In this document: in pieces, positions 36,637 through 45,525 of the stretch | Numbering within the stretch: position 1 is the stretch's first letter | Layout of the letters: the number at the start of each line of letters is the position of its first letter | Program-made: the position numbers and the translations under genes | Notes under the pieces: generated by a model | Databases searched by the model: none | Seen by the model: the letters and a program-made list of their open reading frames with translations, nothing else | Told to the model about the DNA's origin: nothing | NCBI RefSeq assembly: GCF_039541075.1 | Contig: NZ_BAABFN010000022.1 | Span: 186,001 to 250,000, forward strand | Reading direction: 5' to 3' | DNA: 64,000 nt | Source of the DNA: Compostibacter hankyongensis | GTDB taxonomy: Bacteria; Bacteroidota; Bacteroidia; Chitinophagales; Chitinophagaceae

Positions 36637-36668
36637 CAAAAGTACGATGGAATTGCGAGATATACAAA
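36637..36668 (-). promoter_or_regulatory. Promoter of rpsO: TTTG, 20-base spacer, TACTTTTG
   Basis: On the minus strand TTTG (36668-36665) is followed by a 20-base spacer and TACTTTTG (36644-36637), a good match to the Bacteroidota -33/-7 pattern TTTG-N19-21-TAnnTTTG. The rpsO ATG is 43 bases further on. Confidence 0.65.
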
Positions 36669-36676
36669 AATCATCT

Positions 36677-37366
36677 TCAGGCAAAGCTGACGGTGGCATT
36701 GTCCACCACTTTGCCGTGCTCGGTGCGGAGCACCCGGGAAGGGAATTTCTGCAGTACGATATAATCGTGGGTGGCCATGATGATGGCGGTGCCGTAGTCC
36801 CTGCTGATCTGGAAAAGAAGCTGCATAATGCCGTCCGAGGTTTCGGGGTCCAGGTTGCCCGTGGGTTCGTCGGCCAGGATCAGACGCGGGGAGTTGAGCA
36901 GGGCCCGGGCAATGTCGATACGCTGCTGCTCTCCGCCCGACAGCTCATAGGGCATCTTGAACCCTTTTGTTTTCAGGCCCACTTTTTCCAGCACATCATG
37001 GATCTTCTCCTCCATCAGGGTATTGTCTTTCCAGCCGGTGGATTTCAGGGCAAAGCGGAGGTTGTCATATACGGTACGGTCGGTCAGCAGCTGGAAATCC
37101 TGGAATACCACGCCGAGGTTGCGGCGCAGGAACGGGATCTTTTTCCAGGTCATCCCCGTCAGGTCGAAGCCCACCACCTGCCCTTCTCCCTGCCGCAGGG
37201 AAAGCTCCCCGTAGAGGGTCTTGAGCAGACTGGATTTGCCGGTGCCGGTTTTTCCGATAAGGTATACAAATTCTCCGCGGGAAACCGAAATATTGACCTC
37301 GGACAGGATCTCGGAATTACCCTGGAAGATGCTCGCATTTTTCAGTGATACAATGACTTCGCTCAT
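36677..37366 (-). CDS. ftsE: ABC transporter ATP-binding protein FtsE-like
   Basis: 229 residues. Walker A is GKTGTGKSSLLKTLYGE, the signature is LSGGEQQRIDIARALL and Walker B is RLILADEPTGNLDPET. MSEVIVSLKNASIFQGN... and the size match the FtsE/LolD branch; the DEPTGNLD pattern is typical. FtsE works with FtsX on septal peptidoglycan hydrolase control, but no ftsX lies beside it, so a LolD-type assignment remains possible. It is divergent from the BlaI/BlaR1 pair. Confidence 0.85.
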   Translation of the reverse strand: MSEVIVSLKNASIFQGNSEILSEVNISVSRGEFVYLIGKTGTGKSSLLKTLYGELSLRQGEGQVVGFDLTGMTWKKIPFLRRNLGVVFQDFQLLTDRTVYDNLRFALKSTGWKDNTLMEEKIHDVLEKVGLKTKGFKMPYELSGGEQQRIDIARALLNSPRLILADEPTGNLDPETSDGIMQLLFQISRDYGTAIIMATHDYIVLQKFPSRVLRTEHGKVVDNATVSFA

Positions 37367-37438
37367 GCCGCTGCTTTTGGTCCTCCCGCAAAAATAGGCA
37401 TTAATCCAAAGGTGTCCGGGAACTTTTTTCCTAAAAAA

Positions 37439-37472
37439 ACTAAAAAAATAGTTTTTAAACTAAAAAATTAGT
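37439..37472 (+). promoter_or_regulatory. Two BlaI-like operators in front of the regulator gene
   Basis: ACTA-N6-TAGT occurs twice with the same spacing: 37439-37452 (ACTAAAAAAATAGT) and 37459-37472 (ACTAAAAAATTAGT), centres 20 bases apart. The second touches the -7 box TATGTTTG (37472-37479), so binding would block the promoter. The form agrees with the ACTA...TAGT half-sites of BlaI/MecI family operators. Confidence 0.65.
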
Positions 37473-37479
37473 ATGTTTG
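37472..37479 (+). promoter_or_regulatory. Promoter -7 box (TATGTTTG) of the blaI-blaR1 pair
   Basis: TATGTTTG fits TAnnTTTG. It begins at the last base of operator 2, and the ATG of the repressor gene is about 100 bases downstream. Confidence 0.55.
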
Positions 37480-37581
37480 TATTGAAACCAGAAATATCAA
37501 ATCTCAAATATCAAACCGGAAAGGCGCAGCCTTCACTGAGACCTTTAAAAAACATTGTGCACGAAGTAAACCAGAAACATC

Positions 37582-37953
37582 ATGAAACCGCTCACCCGGG
37601 CAGAAGAACAGATCATGCAGGCGCTTTGGAAGCTGCAGGAAGCTTTTGTAAAAGAGATCATCGCGGAGTTGCCCCCGCCCAAGCCGCATTACAACACCGT
37701 GTCCACACTCGTTAAAATCCTGGTGGAGAAAGGATTTGTGGACTATAAAGCCTTTGGGAAATCGCACCGCTACTATCCGCTGGTTTCCAAATCCGACTAT
37801 TCCAAACGTACGCTGCGGCATTTTGTAAAAGGCTATTTCGAAGGATCGTTCAGCAACATGGTTTCCTTTTTTGCCAAGGAAAAAGACATCAGTATACATG
37901 AGTTGGAATCGCTGCTGGAGGAAATCAAGAAATCAAAGACCGGTAAGTCCTAA
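37582..37953 (+). CDS. blaI: BlaI/MecI/CopY family repressor
   Basis: 123 residues. The N-terminal winged helix reads LTRAEEQIMQALWKLQEAFVKEII and HYNTVSTLVKILVEKGFV, as in BlaI proteins; the C-terminal helices dimerise. It should repress its own operon and other genes through the ACTA-N6-TAGT sites just upstream, with release by the partner BlaR1-like protease. The peptidase gene follows after 28 bases. No beta-lactamase gene is in the window. Confidence 0.94.
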   Translation: MKPLTRAEEQIMQALWKLQEAFVKEIIAELPPPKPHYNTVSTLVKILVEKGFVDYKAFGKSHRYYPLVSKSDYSKRTLRHFVKGYFEGSFSNMVSFFAKEKDISIHELESLLEEIKKSKTGKS

Positions 37954-37981
37954 CTGCGTCCAACGCTTTAATTTATCTGCC

Positions 37982-39790
37982 ATGAGCTCCTTATTCCTTT
38001 ATCTGATCAAGGTAACTGCCTGCTCTCTCCTTTTTTACGGCTATTACCTGCTGGCGCTGCGGAACAAAAGATTCCACCAATGGAACCGGTACTACCTGCT
38101 GGGCGCCACGCTGCTTTCGGCGATCATCCCGCTGCTGCATATCCCCTTTGTTCCGGACGACAGCACGCGTGGAGGACTGATCACCTACACCTCGCGGGTG
38201 CTGGAAGTGCGGGACAACTGGCTGCCGATGGTGACCATTACGCCGGAACGCTCATTTTCGGTCGCTGATTATGCGGCGGGGGCATATGTGCTGGGCATTT
38301 TGCTGCTGCTGTTCCGACTGGTGCTGGGGCTGCGCCGGATGATCCGCCTGATCCGGCAGCACGAAAAAATACATTTCGCGGATTATATCCTTGTTCCGTC
38401 CGCCGGCTCTTCCGGCCCTTATTCCTTTTTCCGCTACATCTGCTGGGATACGGCGGTGGAAGAGGATTCCGACGAAGGACGGCATATGCTGCGGCATGAG
38501 CTGGCGCATGTCCGGGAAAAGCACAGCGCCGACAAGCTCTTTATGGAGCTGGCCTGCGCTCTTTTCTGGTGCAATCCCGTTTTCCATCTGTTCAGAAAAG
38601 AATTGTCCCTGGTCCATGAATTTATTGCCGATGAAAAGGCTACCGGGCAGGAAGCGCCGGCAGCTTACGCAGCCTGTATCCTGCTGCAGCCTTTCGGCCA
38701 TGCCCCGGAGCTTTTTTCCAATACCTTTTTTCATCCTCCGGTCAAGCGACGGCTGCGCATGCTGCTCCGGCCTTCCGGTAACGGCCGCGCCTATCTGAGA
38801 AGGCTGCTGGTCATTCCGCTGCTGGCTGTCGTTGCCGTGCTGTTCAGCTTTACCCAATATCCCGGACTGCAGGTCACGCTGACGAAAGTAACCGGCGCTA
38901 CCTCGGGGAATATGCTGTTTCCGGATGAGCCGGCTGCCGCTATGCCGGCAGATACGGTTCCGGATGCAAAAAAACCTGCCGCGCAGCGCGTACCGCCTCC
39001 GCCCCCTCCGGCTCCTTCGCAAAAATCGAAGACACCTCCTCCTCCACCGCCGGCCCCGCCGCGTCAAAAGGACAGCCGCGGCTTCGATACCAGCCGTAAT
39101 GCCTTATACACTTTTGTACAAAAGATGCCCGAATTCCCGGGAGGCGACAAAGCGATGATGAACTATCTCAGAGAGCATGTCCGTTATCCCGCAGAAGCCA
39201 GGGAAGAAAATATTCAAGGTACCATAATCGTCCAGTTTATCGTGAGCCCGGACGGCAGCCTCAGTAATATAAAGACTATAGGAGCCCACAAAGGCGGCGG
39301 GCTGGAGGAAGAAGCGGTCCGGATCGTGAAGACCATGCCCCGCTGGCAGCCCGGCATACAGGATAACAAACCCGTACGGGTACAGTATGCGCTGCCCATC
39401 CGGTTCATGCTGCAGGCGAGCGGTCCCGCGCGCAGCGCAGCCGATAGCAGCCGGAACGGCCCCGCCGCGAACAAAGTCTATACATTTGTGGAAAAGATGC
39501 CTGCCTTCCCCGGCGGAGATGAGGCCCTCATGCATTATCTCCGCGACCATATCCATTACCCCGATGTAGCCCGGGAAAAGAATATACAGGGCACAGTGGT
39601 CGTGCAGTTTATCGTGGGCACGGATGGCAGCCTCAGCCACGTACATACGGTAGAAAAACCTAAAGGCGGCGGCCTGGAAGAAGAAGCCATACGGGTAGTG
39701 CAGGCTATGCCCCGCTGGCAGCCCGGCTCACAGGACGGGAAGCTGGTAGTGGTACAATATTCGCTGCCCGTAAGGTTTTTATTGCAGTAA
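37982..39790 (+). CDS. BlaR1-like M56 metallopeptidase with two TonB C-terminal domains
   Basis: 602 residues from the ATG at 37982. Membrane helices near 5-25, 35-55 and 100-115 precede HELAH (His172, Glu173, His176), the zinc site of M56 peptidases such as BlaR1/MecR1; a fourth helix is at 275-290. Then come PPPPPPAP-type proline runs (338-361) and two copies of the TonB C-terminal domain (about 374-478 and 498-602), each with IQGTxxVQFIVxxDGSLS and the ending MPRWQPG...LPxRF. The two copies are very alike, suggesting a fairly recent duplication. The protein probably senses an envelope signal, cleaves the BlaI repressor and contacts an outer membrane receptor. No penicillin-binding sensor domain is present. 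Confidence 0.88.
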   Translation: MSSLFLYLIKVTACSLLFYGYYLLALRNKRFHQWNRYYLLGATLLSAIIPLLHIPFVPDDSTRGGLITYTSRVLEVRDNWLPMVTITPERSFSVADYAAGAYVLGILLLLFRLVLGLRRMIRLIRQHEKIHFADYILVPSAGSSGPYSFFRYICWDTAVEEDSDEGRHMLRHELAHVREKHSADKLFMELACALFWCNPVFHLFRKELSLVHEFIADEKATGQEAPAAYAACILLQPFGHAPELFSNTFFHPPVKRRLRMLLRPSGNGRAYLRRLLVIPLLAVVAVLFSFTQYPGLQVTLTKVTGATSGNMLFPDEPAAAMPADTVPDAKKPAAQRVPPPPPPAPSQKSKTPPPPPPAPPRQKDSRGFDTSRNALYTFVQKMPEFPGGDKAMMNYLREHVRYPAEAREENIQGTIIVQFIVSPDGSLSNIKTIGAHKGGGLEEEAVRIVKTMPRWQPGIQDNKPVRVQYALPIRFMLQASGPARSAADSSRNGPAANKVYTFVEKMPAFPGGDEALMHYLRDHIHYPDVAREKNIQGTVVVQFIVGTDGSLSHVHTVEKPKGGGLEEEAIRVVQAMPRWQPGSQDGKLVVVQYSLPVRFLLQ

Positions 39791-39920
39791 AGCGTCAACC
39801 GATTTGGCCTATTGACCTAAGACTGCCGGATCAACGTGTACCCTTAACCGTGATAAATCAGGACACCGTGTGGGGTTGCCGGAGCCGTCCGGGGACCGGC
39901 AGCGGTACACGCCGGCAGTT

Positions 39921-40397
39921 TTATTCTTTCACCCGGAAAGCCCGGGTCACCGCATTATAATCCCGCAGATCCACATCGGGATGCATTTCCAACAGCTGGG
40001 CATCGATAAAGACCACCTTGGCCGTAGCCGCACCGGGGCGGGTTACTGCGTTATCGCCAACCGGGGATGCATCTACTGTTATATAGCCTGCGTTGTGGAT
40101 AACGCCATAGGAGTTTCCGTTAAACACTTCCGGAAGGGCTTCATAAAAATCATTGTTCCCGAAGGCAAGATATACCAGCACGGCGCCATGATCATAGACC
40201 GCATCGGAAAGCTCCGGTACATCAAAAGAAACAGAATAGACAAGCCCGTCCTCATCCAGCGTCCAGTCATCGGCAGCCACCGGGAATACCAGGCTGGTGG
40301 CATTGTTGACTTCCCGTACTTCTTTTTTAGTGCAAGCGGTAAATGCCGTAGTGCTCACGAAAGCGGCAAGCAGCAAAAGTGCAGTTATCTTTTTCAT
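39921..40397 (-). CDS. Small lipoprotein of unknown function
   Basis: 158 residues. MKKITALLLLAAFVSTTAFTAC is a lipoprotein signal with the lipidated Cys after FTA. The mature part is an acidic beta-rich domain (ISVSFDVPELSDAVYDHGAVLVYLAFG-like text). No family is recognised; similar small lipoproteins are common in Bacteroidota. It is alone, between the BlaR1-like gene and purM. Confidence 0.7.
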   Translation of the reverse strand: MKKITALLLLAAFVSTTAFTACTKKEVREVNNATSLVFPVAADDWTLDEDGLVYSVSFDVPELSDAVYDHGAVLVYLAFGNNDFYEALPEVFNGNSYGVIHNAGYITVDASPVGDNAVTRPGAATAKVVFIDAQLLEMHPDVDLRDYNAVTRAFRVKE

Positions 40398-40588
40398 ATC
40401 CTTGGTTTTAACGGTTTATAAAAACAGGTTTCTTGCTATGGCGGATCAAATTCCAGGCCATCCGCAGCGGCGGGGAAAGCCGTAAGGGACAAGGCGGGGA
40501 CCAGCGGCCGTTAAAAGGGATGAAGTGGCGGCGGAATTTTACAAGAGGCAAGCAAACCGACACCTCCTGATCCGGGATGTCTGCAGGG

Positions 40589-41767
40589 CTATTCATACAC
40601 AAATTCCCCGAACTCGCCCCGGATCAGCACCGATTTCCGGGCCGCTTCCTCCACCCGGCCGACGCGCTGCGCTTCCACGCCGAAAGACTGCGCAATCCCG
40701 ATGATATCATCCGCCGTCTCCTCCGGGACATACAGCTCCATACGATGTCCCATATTAAAGACCTGGTACATTTCTTTCCAGGGTGTGCCGGATTGCTCAT
40801 GGATCATCCGGAACAGGGGCGGCAGCACAAACAACCGATCCTTTACCACCCTCAGCTTTTCGATAAAATGCAGCACCTTGGTCTGCCCCCCTCCGCTGCA
40901 ATGCACCATGCCGTGAATCTGCGGCCGGAAGGCTTCCAGCACCTTCCGGATCACCGGCGCATAGGTACGGGTAGGAGACAGCACCAGCTTCCCGACCGTG
41001 ACCGCCCCGTAGCCGGGAATGTCTACCGTATCGGTCAGCTTTTTGGCGCCGCTGTAGACCAGCTCTCCGGGCACGGCGGGATCAAAGGTTTCGGGGTATT
41101 TTCCGGAAAGGGCATGCTCGAATACATCATGTCGTGCAGCGGTCAGCCCATTGCTGCCCATGCCCCCGTTATATTCTTTTTCGTATATGGCTTTCCCGTA
41201 AGCCGCCAGCCCTACGATCACATCCCCCGCCCGGATGCGGTCGTTGCTGATGACATCCGCACGCGGCATGCGGCAGGTCACGGTGGAGTCCACGATGATG
41301 GTCCGCACCAGATCGCCCACATCGGCGGTTTCCCCGCCGGTGGAATATATGGATACGCCATAGCCGCGGAGCTCTTCGAGGATTTCTTCAGTGCCCTGGA
41401 TGACGGCGGCAATAACCTCTCCCGGTATCTTCTTTTTATTCCGGCCGATGGTGGAGGACAGCAGGATGTTTTCGGTGGCGCCCACGCAGAGCAGGTCATC
41501 GGTATTCATCACGATGGCGTCCTGCGCAATGCCCCGCCATACGCTCATATCCCCCGTTTCTTTCCAGTAGGCATAAGCCAGCGAGGATTTGGTACCGGCC
41601 CCGTCTGCATGCATCAGGTTGCACCAGGCGGGATCCCTGCCCAGGATGTCGGGTATTACCTTACAGAACGCCCGGGGATAAAGCCCTTTGTCGAGATGCC
41701 GGATGGCGGCATGTACGTCGTCTTTGGTAGCCGACACCCCGCGAAGATCGTAATTGGATTGGGTCAA
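40589..41767 (-). CDS. purM: Phosphoribosylformylglycinamidine cyclo-ligase (AIR synthetase)
   Basis: 392 residues, of the length typical for Bacteroidota PurM. HADGAGTKSSLAYAY and MNTDDLLCVGA are the ATP/metal-binding motifs of the PurM superfamily, and VGLAAYGKAIYEKEYNGGMGSNGLTAARHD and VHCSGGGQTKVLHF follow. It closes the imidazole ring in purine synthesis (FGAM to AIR). It is not clustered with other pur genes here. Confidence 0.95.
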   Translation of the reverse strand: MTQSNYDLRGVSATKDDVHAAIRHLDKGLYPRAFCKVIPDILGRDPAWCNLMHADGAGTKSSLAYAYWKETGDMSVWRGIAQDAIVMNTDDLLCVGATENILLSSTIGRNKKKIPGEVIAAVIQGTEEILEELRGYGVSIYSTGGETADVGDLVRTIIVDSTVTCRMPRADVISNDRIRAGDVIVGLAAYGKAIYEKEYNGGMGSNGLTAARHDVFEHALSGKYPETFDPAVPGELVYSGAKKLTDTVDIPGYGAVTVGKLVLSPTRTYAPVIRKVLEAFRPQIHGMVHCSGGGQTKVLHFIEKLRVVKDRLFVLPPLFRMIHEQSGTPWKEMYQVFNMGHRMELYVPEETADDIIGIAQSFGVEAQRVGRVEEAARKSVLIRGEFGEFVYE

Positions 41768-41840
41768 GATACAAGCTGTTTTAAACCACGAAAGGGATAC
41801 AAAAATACATTTTTCCCCCGCATTCCCATCCGCCCGGCTG

Positions 41841-42593
41841 CTATCCTGCCCCTATGGCGCAGGCTGCTGCTGCGCTCACCAGCCCCCCGTGCAGGGGCTG
41901 CACCAGGAAGACCAGCTCCGCCGAGGCGGGGTCTGTACCCTCCGGCAGCTCCATGTCCAGGCTTCCGTCGCGCGCGGCGGCGGTGGCCACTGCACGCACG
42001 ATCTGCACATGATGCAGCTTCCGCCCGGCATTTTCGCCCGCCGTCACCTTTTGCCCTCCTTCTTTCTGCACCAGCACGATCCGCAGCAGCTGACCGGGGT
42101 ACGACCCCTTCAGGGTATAGCTGACCCTGATCTTTGAACCGACAGCCATTGCGCTGGCCTGTATACCGGGCATCTTTGCCGTGCTCTTTTCCAGCTTGCG
42201 GATGGCGCCGTATACAGCCGAGGCATCATAGCCTTTGGTCTGACGGCCGCCGTTGATCACCAATTGCGGCGTATATACTTCGTGGTTAAACAGGGTGTCA
42301 TACATTTCCTGCCGCCGGCTGTAGGCAGCATCGCTGTACGGATCTCTCCAGCCCTGCCGGTTGAAATAATCTACATGATAGCAGAGCACATACACGTTTT
42401 TACCGGCATACTCCCGCTGTACTTTTTCCATCAACAGCTCGGCAGGAGGACAGCTGGCGCAGCCCTCCGACGTAAAAAGCTCCAGCACCACAAAGTCCGC
42501 TGTATCCTTTGCCGGCTGCGCCTGCAGGCAGGATGTCCCGATCATGACCAGGAACATGGCAATAATCATCCGCATATTGAATCCTCTTTTCAA
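41841..42593 (-). CDS. DUF1223 thioredoxin-fold protein
   Basis: 250 residues. A short signal peptide (M through LQAQP) suggests export. VVLELFTSEGCASCPPAE carries the Cys45-x2-Cys48 motif of the DUF1223 family, and YHVDYFNRQGWRDPYSD is its conserved second motif. The family is thought to be redox-active; its partner is unknown. Divergent from deoC by 37 bases. Confidence 0.88.
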   Translation of the reverse strand: MKRGFNMRMIIAMFLVMIGTSCLQAQPAKDTADFVVLELFTSEGCASCPPAELLMEKVQREYAGKNVYVLCYHVDYFNRQGWRDPYSDAAYSRRQEMYDTLFNHEVYTPQLVINGGRQTKGYDASAVYGAIRKLEKSTAKMPGIQASAMAVGSKIRVSYTLKGSYPGQLLRIVLVQKEGGQKVTAGENAGRKLHHVQIVRAVATAAARDGSLDMELPEGTDPASAELVFLVQPLHGGLVSAAAACAIGAG

Positions 42594-42607
42594 AAATTAA
42601 ATATACT

Positions 42608-42615
42608 TACTTTTG
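42608..42615 (+). promoter_or_regulatory. Promoter -7 box (TACTTTTG) of deoC
   Basis: TACTTTTG fits TAnnTTTG and ends 15 bases before the deoC ATG. Confidence 0.5.
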
Positions 42616-42630
42616 ATCAGCCGCAATCTT

Positions 42631-43299
42631 ATGCCGCACATCGCTTCCTATATCGACCATACCCTGCTGGCTCCCTTCTCCACCGGTGCAGATATCGCCA
42701 ACCTCTGCAGGGAGGCCCTGCAATACGGGTTTGCGGCCGTATGTGTGCCTCCTTATTATGTGCGGGAGGCAAAGCAGCGATGCGGAGAAAGCCACGTAAA
42801 AACCGCCACGGTCATCGGCTTTCCTTTTGGCTATTCGGCCATTGCCGCCAAAGCGGCAGAGATGACGAAGGCCATTGCCGCCGGCGCGGATGAGCTGGAT
42901 ATGGTCGTTAACCTCGCCGCCCTCAGGAACGGGGACTGGTCTTTTCTGGAAACCGAGATCAGCGCCATCCTCCCGATGGTCCGTGAAAACGGCAGGATCA
43001 TCAAGCTGATCATCGAAAGCGGCATGCTCACGGAAGCGGAGATCATCCGCTGCTGCGACCTCTACAGCCGGTATCCGGTACATTTTTTGAAGACTTCCAC
43101 CGGGTATGCGGAAAAGGGGGCCACGGTGGAAGCGGTACGGATCATGCGGAAGCACCTGCCCCCCGAGATACGCATCAAAGCTTCCGGAGGGATTCGTACC
43201 TTTGTCCAGGCCAGGGCCATGCTGGCCGCCGGGGCCGCGCGGCTGGGATGCAGCGCCGGGGTCCGGATCGTGAAGGAGGAGGAAGAAAATAAAAGATAA
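42631..43299 (+). CDS. deoC: Deoxyribose-phosphate aldolase
   Basis: 222 residues from the ATG at 42631; an upstream TTG falls inside the promoter box. Schiff-base Lys154 lies in HFLKTSTGYA, with Lys183 (RIKASGGIRT) and Asp90 (ADELDMVVN) also present. It splits 2-deoxyribose-5-phosphate to glyceraldehyde-3-phosphate and acetaldehyde, in deoxynucleoside salvage. A SPOR-domain gene follows 10 bases later. Confidence 0.95.
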   Translation: MPHIASYIDHTLLAPFSTGADIANLCREALQYGFAAVCVPPYYVREAKQRCGESHVKTATVIGFPFGYSAIAAKAAEMTKAIAAGADELDMVVNLAALRNGDWSFLETEISAILPMVRENGRIIKLIIESGMLTEAEIIRCCDLYSRYPVHFLKTSTGYAEKGATVEAVRIMRKHLPPEIRIKASGGIRTFVQARAMLAAGAARLGCSAGVRIVKEEEENKR

Positions 43300-43309
43300 T
43301 TCATTCCGA

Positions 43310-43765
43310 ATGAAACAGCTGATCGTCCTGCTGCTGGCAGGTATCTTTTCCCTGCAGGCCACCGCCCAGGAAGTTTCCGAAGTACCTTACAACAACAGCG
43401 GTCTTTCCATATTCAAGGATCCGCGGGTGGATATGCTGGTCCGCCGGCAGATCTATACCAATACCATTGCATTGCGCAATATCTCCGGCTACCGCATACA
43501 GGTGCTCAGCACCATGAACCGGAACAATGCCATGGAAACCAAGGCGCGGCTGATGCAGCTTTTCCCGAATTACAATACCTATCTTTCGTATCAGTCTCCT
43601 TACTTCCGCGTCCGGATCGGGGATTTCCGTACACAGCAGGATGCTTCGACTCTGCAGCAGGATGTAAGCCAGTATTTCCAAAGCGGGGTGTTTATCGTCC
43701 GGGATGTCATCAGGATCGATCCCGAAAAAGCACTTTTCAATAACAGCGATGATTCAGACGATTAA
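43310..43765 (+). CDS. SPOR domain envelope protein
   Basis: 151 residues with a signal peptide (MKQLIVLLLAGIFSLQATAQ). Residues about 60-135 are a SPOR fold (GYRIQVLSTMNRNNAMETK...PYFRVRIGDFRTQQDA) that binds denuded peptidoglycan glycan strands at division sites. The C terminus ends in an acidic NNSDDSDD. Its end overlaps the start of the M20 gene by 17 bases, so translation is coupled. Confidence 0.9.
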   Translation: MKQLIVLLLAGIFSLQATAQEVSEVPYNNSGLSIFKDPRVDMLVRRQIYTNTIALRNISGYRIQVLSTMNRNNAMETKARLMQLFPNYNTYLSYQSPYFRVRIGDFRTQQDASTLQQDVSQYFQSGVFIVRDVIRIDPEKALFNNSDDSDD

Positions 43766-44924
43766 GCAGTTGGCCCGGACGCTGGCGCCGGAATTTATCG
43801 GCATCCGCCGGCACCTGCACGCCCACCCGGAGCTTTCTTTCCATGAAACCGCCACCTCGGCCTTTATCCGCGGACAGCTTGACGCCTGGGGCATTTCCTT
43901 CCGCGCACCCGTCGCAGATACCGGCATCGTGGCGCTGATCAGGGGAAAAAACCCCGGCAAAAAAACCATTGCCCTGCGGGCCGATATGGATGCGCTGCCC
44001 ATTGAGGAAGCCAACGAAGTACCCTACCGCTCCCTGAACCCCGGGATCATGCATGCCTGCGGCCATGACGTTCACACCACCTGCCTGCTGGGTGCCGCCC
44101 GCATCCTGCAGGAAATGCGCGACCAGTGGGAAGGTACCGTGAAGCTGATCTTTCAGCCGGGCGAGGAAAAACATCCCGGGGGAGCCAGCCTGATGATCAA
44201 AGACGGCGCCCTGGAAGATCCCCGTCCCGATGCCATCCTCGGTCTGCATGTGCTGCCCGAGATGGAAACGGGGCTGCTGGGCTTCCACAGCGGCATGTAC
44301 ATGGCCAGCGCCGACGAGCTGTATTTCACCATCCGCGGCAAGGGCGGTCATGCTGCCGCTCCCCACCTGACGGTCGATACCATACTGGTAGCTTCCCATC
44401 TGGTGGTAAGCCTGCAGCAGATCATCAGCCGCAACTGCAACCCCCTCTCTCCTTCCGTACTGTCGGTCTGCGCCTTTAACGGAGGCCATACCACCAATGT
44501 GATCCCTTCCGAGGTAAAGCTGATGGGCACCTTTCGCGCGATGGACGAAGCGTGGCGCTTCCGTGCGCACGAGCTGATCCGCCGGCAGGCCGCCGAGCTG
44601 GCCCGTGCCATGGGCGCGGAGATCGATATCGACATCCTGGTAGGCTACCCTTGTGTTTATAACAACGAGGAAGTAACGGCCAGGGCGCAGGCCCTCAGCG
44701 GCGAATACATGGGCGGCAGTAATATAACGGAAACGCCCAAACGCATGGGTGCGGAGGACTTTGCTTTCTACTCCCAGGAGATCCCTGCCTGCTTCTTCCG
44801 GCTGGGTACGGGCAACAAGGCCAGGGGCATCAGCTCCGGCGTACATACTCCCACCTTCGATATCGACGAAAGCGCCATCGAGATCGGCATGGGCGCCATG
44901 GCCTGGCTGGCGGCACAATGGTGA
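43749..44924 (+). CDS. M20 family amidohydrolase/peptidase
   Basis: 391 residues from the ATG at 43749. IRRHLHAHPELSFHE, the metal-binding IMHACGHDVHTTCLLGAA and AEDFAFYSQEIPACFF are those of M20D amidohydrolases (hippurate hydrolase, IAA-amino acid hydrolase, N-acetyl-diaminopimelate deacetylase). The dimerisation domain is in the middle (KGGHAAAPHLTVD). Substrate is unknown; an N-acylated amino acid is likely. It is coupled to the SPOR gene, a chance or conserved pairing. Confidence 0.9.
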   Translation: MIQTIKQLARTLAPEFIGIRRHLHAHPELSFHETATSAFIRGQLDAWGISFRAPVADTGIVALIRGKNPGKKTIALRADMDALPIEEANEVPYRSLNPGIMHACGHDVHTTCLLGAARILQEMRDQWEGTVKLIFQPGEEKHPGGASLMIKDGALEDPRPDAILGLHVLPEMETGLLGFHSGMYMASADELYFTIRGKGGHAAAPHLTVDTILVASHLVVSLQQIISRNCNPLSPSVLSVCAFNGGHTTNVIPSEVKLMGTFRAMDEAWRFRAHELIRRQAAELARAMGAEIDIDILVGYPCVYNNEEVTARAQALSGEYMGGSNITETPKRMGAEDFAFYSQEIPACFFRLGTGNKARGISSGVHTPTFDIDESAIEIGMGAMAWLAAQW

Positions 44925-44935
44925 AAAGCCGCCGC

Positions 44936-45502
44936 TTATCTCATCATCACCTTTAAAAAATAAAAAGCGGCCATCAGCGGGGCGCTGGCAAGGTCTACGC
45001 AAAAGGCGGCCAACGGCAATACCAGCCAGGCCCAGAGCGGGTATACATACCTTGTGGCCATGCCCTCCGTACAGCTGTGCAGGGCCGGAAACAGCTTTTC
45101 TCTATAATGCCACAGGATCAGGAAGGTCAGCAGCAGGTAGTATGGGATCCGTATAACGAAGGGAGTGAGCAAACCCATAAAGGTCATGTCCCATACCAGA
45201 ATATTCAGCCAGATGGGAATGGACATGAGCGCCCCCATAATACAGGTGCGGCTGTAGAGCAGCAGCCCGGCCGTGATGATCTGGCAGATGCCGATAAAGG
45301 ATTTGAAAGGCTCATGATCCGCCAGGTACCACGAAAGGCGAAACAGGCTCAGGTCTTTCAGCGGGGTGTTCAGCTCTTCGGGGGAAACGCCGAACTGTCC
45401 GCCGGTCAGTTTGGCCTGGCCATATTTTATCAGCGTGTAGGCAAGCGATATCCTTGCCGCCAGGATGAAATAATCAAACGCCCGTTGTCTGGATATCTTC
45501 AC
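44936..45502 (-). CDS. DoxX-like membrane protein
   Basis: 188 residues with four to five membrane segments. ARISLAYTLIKYGQAKLTGGQFG resembles the start of DoxX-type quinol-linked proteins, but without their catalytic residues. It is the last gene of the GntR-controlled ABC unit (24 bases after the preceding gene). Function unknown. Confidence 0.65.
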   Translation of the reverse strand: MKISRQRAFDYFILAARISLAYTLIKYGQAKLTGGQFGVSPEELNTPLKDLSLFRLSWYLADHEPFKSFIGICQIITAGLLLYSRTCIMGALMSIPIWLNILVWDMTFMGLLTPFVIRIPYYLLLTFLILWHYREKLFPALHSCTEGMATRYVYPLWAWLVLPLAAFCVDLASAPLMAAFYFLKVMMR

Positions 45503-45525
45503 GTCCTGTATCTGTCTTTTTATTT

